DNA from: Owenia fusiformis | Lineage: Eukaryota; Annelida; Polychaeta; Sabellida; Oweniidae | DNA length: 64,000 nt | Reading direction: 5' to 3' | NCBI GenBank assembly: GCA_903813345.2 | Contig: CAIIXF020000001.1 | Coordinates: 23,763,915 to 23,827,914 of the forward strand | Shown: in pieces, positions 58,233 to 64,000 of the stretch | Position numbering within the stretch: position 1 is the first letter of the stretch | Layout: every line of letters starts with the position of its first letter | Notes under the pieces: model-generated | The model's input: the letters and a program-made list of their open reading frames with translations, nothing else | What the model was told of the DNA's origin: nothing | The model's database searches: none | Position numbers and translations under genes: made by a program

Positions 58233-59850
58233 AGTGTCTGTAATTTCCGGTGGTGACGGTGGCCCAGAAATGAGCTGACTGCCCAATAGTATCACAAAGA
58301 GGAGGGAAAACTACAGAGCACAGAGATGACCTCATTACTTCTCTTGCTCACCATATTTGTCTACTATAAACGAGGGCGAACGTAATACCCGGAACGTGCC
58401 TCGTTTATTCTGACAGTGTGTGTTACCCCCCATTGGACATGAGGCCCAGAGCTGAATATCTATTAAACTGACGATAATCAATTAATCATGAAATACATTA
58501 TCGTGACGCTGTTGGCTTCATTCCCGATCCAGGAATCCGAGATCCAATGACTCTATATGAAACAAGAAGCAAGTTCTCATTGTGGGAGATATTTATGTTA
58601 ATGACCATGTTTTCAACTATTGCAAATTAGTCTACGGTATTATGTTTGGTAAAGAGTGTCTGGGAGTGTCAGGGACTGCCAACAGATTGCAATTTTTCAA
58701 TCCAAAAACTGAATTATAATTTTTGGTGGTGTCAGTTAAAGCTTCAATAAAGACCATAAAAGAAATTTGGGAGTCATTTTACCTTTCCTGGGCTATTAGT
58801 GCAACGTTTGGCCTAATGTCTTCTTCGCCATACCTATTTTCTTAAAATATATGCACTTGTCAACGAATACCATCAATCAAGACTTGCAAATAGACTTCTA
58901 AATAAGCAATTGAAAGGATGGACATCATGCATTTGTTTTTTGAAACATTTCTGAATCTCCGCCATTTAAGATTCTTACTGCAGCTGAGATTAGATAAGAC
59001 CGCATGTTTATAGTATAACCATGGTTGTCTGATATAACCGTATGCATGGTACACGATATGACTGCCGTCGACAGTCTATTACCAGCGACTCTTGCTGTTA
59101 GCCTGGCCCACTGATGAAGAAAAATCAAAAAAAATTGAAGACTAAAAAACGTCAAATCTACCCATATTCAAGGTCTTATTGACACGCGCATCATGGTACA
59201 TAGCAAACAGAATGTTGGATAGAACATTAGGTGAAAACGGGTCTGGAATCCAATGACAATATCACTGGGAAATCATTAAAAGGTATGTGAGCATTTTTCT
59301 GTCGATGTAAAATGGTTTCAGGAGAAGATTACTGGGGATTTAGGATGATTAGTGATTGTGAATATCAGCAGAAATTATGTACGTTCGGGGGTTTTCTTTG
59401 TAGCAAATGAAAATAGATGTTAGTATTGATGAAATATCCAAACTTTGATATATTTTGACAGCAGTTTCATGATCGTTGAATATGTCTCTACACTATTTAC
59501 TCAACTTTAATTGTTGACATAATCACAACCTAATGTTTTTACAAAATCAAAAAGCAATGCACGCTATAAATGTAACTTTTTTTCATTCATTCTTCTCACC
59601 ATGTACCCTTTGCATTCGTTCGACTTCACTTCTAAAAGAGAGCTCCGTCTTCACTCTTTCAGTAATAATAAATCTCTGATCTCACAGAGCAATCAGAGTT
59701 CGTCATCGAGATACGGACGACTTTCTACATGGTCATTTCCTATGACATCACGGCAAAGTTAATGAGCATGTATATAGCACACGTTCCTTCCACTTCGCTG
59801 ATTTGTTGAGAAAGGGTCAGCATGGTAGATTTGAAATGATTTATTACCTG
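58233..59850. other. Putative MTX2 5' flank, gene-free
   Basis: May contain the promoter and 5' UTR of MTX2. At 59604-59654 lies a truncated fourth micro-MITE-like fragment (TACCCTTTGCATTCGTTCGA...) without its right end. Nothing else seen. Confidence 0.4.
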
Positions 59851-61962
59851 CCCTTAAGAAAAAAGCCATGGTAACCATGGTATTCCATGGTGCGTCCATG
59901 GTAATCCATGGTTTTCCATGGAAATTCATGGTTTTTCATGGTATTTTCCATGGAAATTCATGGATACCCATGGTAATCTTCCATGGATATTTACCATGAT
60001 TTTCCGTGGTAATTGGTGGTTTGGTAATTGTTTTTTCATGAACATGCCATGTTTTTACCATGACACTTGAGTTGTAAAATCAACAATTTTGGCAGGTTTT
60101 GTTTTTACCAAAATCTTCAAAATTGAATCAATATTTTAACGAATGAATCCAAGCTGGATTGAGAATTAATCTCATTAATCATAGATAAAAGAATATGACA
60201 CCCCCCACCCTTAAATCTTTGAGAAAGTCAACCTTCTTGACAAAAGCTGGCTTCAGGCTTGAAATACAACCATGTTTTTACAATCTGAATATATGTTTAG
60301 TACATTCTGTACATAGTGTCATATGACAAAGAACTGTTTACTTAATATTTTTTTAATTGATGATTTGACCCCACAATTAAAAGTAATAATTTGTTTGCTG
60401 GGATTTGCTATCATTTAACTTTGGCACTTATGTAAAAAAGACAAAATAAGTGATAAAATCAGCTCACTGGATTCCCTTATTGCAGACTGAATAAACATTT
60501 TTACTTGGAGTAAATCCTATTTGGTTTTATTTGATCAACAATGAGTTTTTGACTTGCACTGTCTACACTCACAGACAATAATAATTACTGAAGAGGGAGC
60601 ATTAGAAAGAGTAAGATTATCATATATAATAACAATTAAGATCAGAATATTTAAGAATTGTGCAAATGAACTCTTATAATCTGTTGTAAAGAGATTAATC
60701 TTTTGACATTAATTTGAGAGTTAAGACACCTAATTAACATAGAATAATGGCAACCAAATATTTAAAAATTATGCAAATGATTATTTATTCCTATTCAAAG
60801 ACAAATCAATTTTAATTACTTATACTATGTTTCATGTTTTAAGCCAAATGATGTTGTTAACCCCCTCCCCTTCCTTCATGCAACTTCTTTTTAAATATAA
60901 TATTCTTACATAGACAAATTGATTTTTTATCACTTAGGTATAACATTTCAGTTTGCAGCCATAGGCTTGTGTTTAATCCCCCATCTCAATTTCAAGTCAA
61001 AATTCTGTAAAAGTATATACTTTTCTGTGGATTTTTTCAGATAATATGCTTATAAAGGTTGAATGGGACTTAATTTGGAGAAGTTCATTTAGAAACATAA
61101 TGTATTATTCATTTTTCTGCTTCCAAAAGACCAAACAAATAGCCCATGGAAAACCATGGACTTTCAAAAGATCAAAAGAATAATCATGGAAAACCATGGC
61201 TTTTGATTGCACTTTCCAAAACATCAAAGAAATAACCATGGAAAAGCATGGCTTTCGATTGCAATCAACCGTCTTCCATGGCTTTTGATTGAAGTTTTCT
61301 CAACTTCAAAGAAAGAAACCATGGTTTGTGATTGTATTCTCAAATGTACGAAATGTAATTTAAGAAAATGAGTTATTTATTTCTTAAATTACTTCATATT
61401 GATTTTTAAAACTGAAAATTAAAGAAAGTATTGAAATAAAACAGAGCTTGGGCTAGTTTGACTTAATCTTTTTCAAAGGAAAGAAGTGTTTGGCCTAAAA
61501 AATAAGCAATCTCTATCTAGTCTTGATCTACACAAAAGACCTTTGCACAATTGTTTTTGAAATCTTGTGACCTACTCTCTGCTTTGCTGTTTCACATATT
61601 TTCTCATTTGTAAGCTGAGTCTAACATTCGATGAATGTTCTTGCTATACCTTCAAAATGAAATGTCCACCCTTTTTTCTCAATGATAAGTCTCAGTCAAA
61701 ACATTCATTTTGGAGATTTTGGTAAATACAAATCCTACCAAAATTGTTGATTTTACATCTCCGTGACACATCCATTAAAAACCAATTACCAAACCAACAA
61801 TTACCACGGAAAATCATGGTAAATATCCATGGAAGATTACCATGGGCATCCATGAATTTCCATGGAAAATAACATGGAAAACCATGAATTTCCATGGAAA
61901 ACCATGGATTACCATGGGCGCACCATGGAATACCATGGTTACCATGGCTTTTTTCTTAAGGG
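59851..61962. mobile_element. Foldback DNA element, 2112 bp, CCATGG-rich arms
   Basis: The left end CCCTTAAGAAAAAAGCCATGG is mirrored at the right end. The arms are about 190 bp and carry many CCATGG/TACCATGG palindromes (GGTAACCATGGTATTCCATG, TGGTAATCCATGGTTTTCC, TTTCCATGGAAATTCATGG). A further CCATGG cluster lies at 61140-61340. TG follows both outer ends, too short to call a duplication. A TTAA inside each terminus makes a piggyBac-like origin worth testing. No transposase frame. Confidence 0.85.
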
Positions 61963-62896
61963 TGGGCTATCACAAGCATCAATCTTTAGGGCGGGACTGC
62001 TAAACTGTAATATAGTCTATACTAGGAAGAGGGTAGTTTATAACTAGTCTAGCTACTCAACATGTAATCCAACAAGATGAAGTCTTCGAATTGGACTTGT
62101 AGTTGTACATGACCTGAATGAATGAAAGGATTCGATGGGCTGAGACTTAAAATTATAATTCGAACTTTGTCAATTTAACATGTGCCTCTATGGAGAAACA
62201 GTAGGTTACATTATTTGTATCAGTGTTTCACCCATTTTTATTTTATGTGGGCGATAATATGTGAAAGTCAAAAGTTCAATTTTGATAATTCATTAAAGCT
62301 GTAATAAGTAAGCAAATTCACAATAACATACCTCCTAGTTCAACTGCTATAGGTTGCTCTATTAAACTAGCCATTATTGCATTATTTTAAGTCCAGAATC
62401 CCTGTAGAAATCACCTATGAAGTGTCTTGCGAAAAAAAACTAACTTTTAGAATGCATGACGCGACCCAAAACAGTTTGTCGAACTGTTGAGACAAAAATG
62501 ATGGGACTGCAAAGTAACTAATGAAATCAAGCAAAAACAATATTGGTATACCTTTGCAATCATATAATTGCTTTTTTGAAAAATACGTGCGAAAATGCAG
62601 AAATGTTTACCAATAATTTATTTTGGGTGTGTCATGGACAAAATGGCCATGTGATGAAAACAATCTAAAAATGTAAATGACATCGAAACATCTCCAGAAA
62701 CATGGACTTCGCAAGCTTCCTGAGGCAATTGCTAATTGTTTGCGAATCCTGTACAAATGGCGGAGACGAAGACACTACAAAGTATTTTTGTAGGGAGTTT
62801 GAAAGGGTAAATATAACCTTTTAAAAGTTCACAAAGATTCCTAATTTTTTCCACTTGGATTTTTAAATGTCCATTTCAAATATTTAACTTCTGTGT

Positions 62897-63498
62897 TGTA
62901 GATTGCATAGGCCAAGGGTAAAGTAATAGTAAGCCATATATAGAAGAGACAGGTGAACAACTCTGACTTGGACTACTTGTTAAGATGGAGATTTCAACAA
63001 TATTTAGTGTATTATTTTCAAAAAGCCATGGGGAGTTGATAGAAAATTGATAGTTTGTAGCTCTTACCTAAGATTGAAACTCAGTCAGATGATATAGAGT
63101 GAATAATGCTGTCTAAAAGAGAGAATTTCTGAAAACCTGCAATTGCCTGGCAAGTTCATTAGTAAACAAGTGATCTGATTGGTCACTGCTGACCTCCCTG
63201 ACCTCCAACAGTGACAATCAGTTTCAGCTTGCCAGGCAATTGCAGATATCCATAGTTGTTGTTTTATATGCAGTATTATATGCAGTTTTTAGATAAAGAT
63301 TTGAAAAAAACAATGATATAAGTTTGAAAAACACTTTGAAGAAGATTTTGGAGAGATTTGGGAATACAATTTGATACCAGTAAGGAGAACTAGTGCCAAG
63401 ACTAAAAAAATTTGAAAAATTTTCAATCTTACTTGTGGACCTGTCTCTTCTATATTCAGCTTACTATTACTTTTCCCTTGGCCTATGGTAGATTGTGT
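62897..63498. repeat. Inverted pair around a hairpin
   Basis: 62897-62958 and 63434-63498 are inverted copies (AGGCCAAGGGTAAAGTAATA and AGAAGAGACAGGT shared). Between them, 63137-63154 and 63228-63245 form a perfect 18-bp inverted repeat (CTGCAATTGCCTGGCAAG) with extra pairing (TCACTG/CAGTGA) toward a short loop. Confidence 0.75.
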
Positions 63499-63586
63499 GT
63501 CATGAATCATTTCAATCATTTGGCAACCCAAAGATTTATTCTGAGTAAATTGTTCATTGCTTGTTGCACAGGGAAGGGGTCTAACC
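63435..63586 (-). CDS. Possible exon of an unidentified minus-strand gene
   Basis: Acceptor TATTACAG and donor GTAAGA frame a roughly 50-codon open block (VRPLPCATSNEQF...NIEETGPQ). No domain is recognised. Its 3' part is present as an inverted copy at 62897-62958. It could be an exon of a gene entering from the right, or chance. Confidence 0.25.
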
Positions 63587-63813
63587 TGTAATATAGCACC
63601 AACTGAAAATTCAAATAAAAAATTCCTTGTCATCTCAAAACAACCATGAAGTACATCATTTGATAGATAATTGGTACAGCAATACAAAAATATACATGCC
63701 GATGCGACCAAAGTCATACCAGTCGAGAGTTTTAGAAGGATATTTTTCTGAAAAATCCGTAAATAACATAAAATTTCGTTATTTTGACGTTTTATGATGT
63801 TTACTTACCTATT

Positions 63814-64000
63814 TTACTTGTTGATCGATAGTTGCTTTATAATATCCTGTGCTGTTATAGTTCTATATGTGTGACCTTCTGTGTTGCGTTTAGTAATATA
63901 CTTAGAAATGAAATTTTCTAAAAAAATTTCAATATCCAGCCCCCGACATGTTGGAAATAGGCACGACTGCACTGGACGAAATTTTTTGTAAGGCATGGCA
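63814..64000 (-). CDS. Possible edge exon, histone-fold-like resemblance
   Basis: A minus-strand open block whose end (DIEIFLENFISKYITKR, then YRTITAQDIIKQL) loosely resembles helix 2 to helix 3 of NC2-alpha/CHRAC-type histone folds. It runs off the window and a stop comes before the best donor. Weak. Confidence 0.2.
   Translation of the reverse strand, partial: AMPYKKFRPVQSCLFPTCRGLDIEIFLENFISKYITKRNTEGHTYRTITAQDIIKQLSINK

Noticed and set aside
61692-62047. Frames rich in HGFPW/HEFPWK on both strands
   Set aside because: Translations of the CCATGG palindrome array in the foldback arm.

Overview
This window is metazoan nuclear DNA. It is AT-rich, with split genes, GT-AG introns, dense short inverted-repeat elements and a 5'-truncated non-LTR retrotransposon. 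The gene set (REXO1-type exonuclease, SLC22 transporter, class A peptide GPCR, metaxin-2, and a somatomedin-B protein with a Cys-rich ectodomain) and the repeat style suggest a marine invertebrate deuterostome such as a hemichordate or echinoderm. The species assignment is inference only.

Layout. 1-2001: tandem repeats and intron of a gene entering from the left. 2002-11625 (+): the last six exons of a REXO1/GOR-type DEDDh RNA exonuclease. Its second visible intron (2076-7095) holds a complete-looking gene on the opposite strand (3505-6076, -) for a secreted or surface somatomedin-B protein with an Asn-Ser-Thr-rich N-terminal repeat. A non-autonomous hAT-like element (7331-8878) sits in the next intron. 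12773-14488 (+): intronless SLC22 organic-ion transporter, with a 61-bp piece of its own CDS duplicated in the 3' flank. 14.6-33.8 kb: gene-poor, with at least six foldback elements/MITEs and several tandem arrays. 33877-35289 (+): single-exon class A peptide GPCR. 35.3-45.9 kb: gene-poor, with a 51-bp minisatellite and mariner-like MITEs. 45917-58232 (-): metaxin-2 (MTX2), fully reconstructed with six shared exons and three alternative 3'-terminal exons. 58.3-64 kb: a 2.1-kb CCATGG-studded foldback element, a hairpin, and weak hints of another minus-strand gene at the right edge.

The genes do not form one pathway: RNA 3' processing, membrane transport, peptide signalling, and mitochondrial outer-membrane biogenesis are all represented. 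The strongest unusual observation is the metaxin-2 gene. Three separate terminal exons (45917-46358, 50846-51104, 51305-51554) each begin with the same P-[ST]-E-[LI]-D-A motif in the same splice phase and each end in their own stop. This predicts three proteins with one N-terminal body and three different GST-C tails. A second is a 24-79 bp mini-transposon present in three copies, each flanked by a perfect or 8/9 matching 9-bp duplication.
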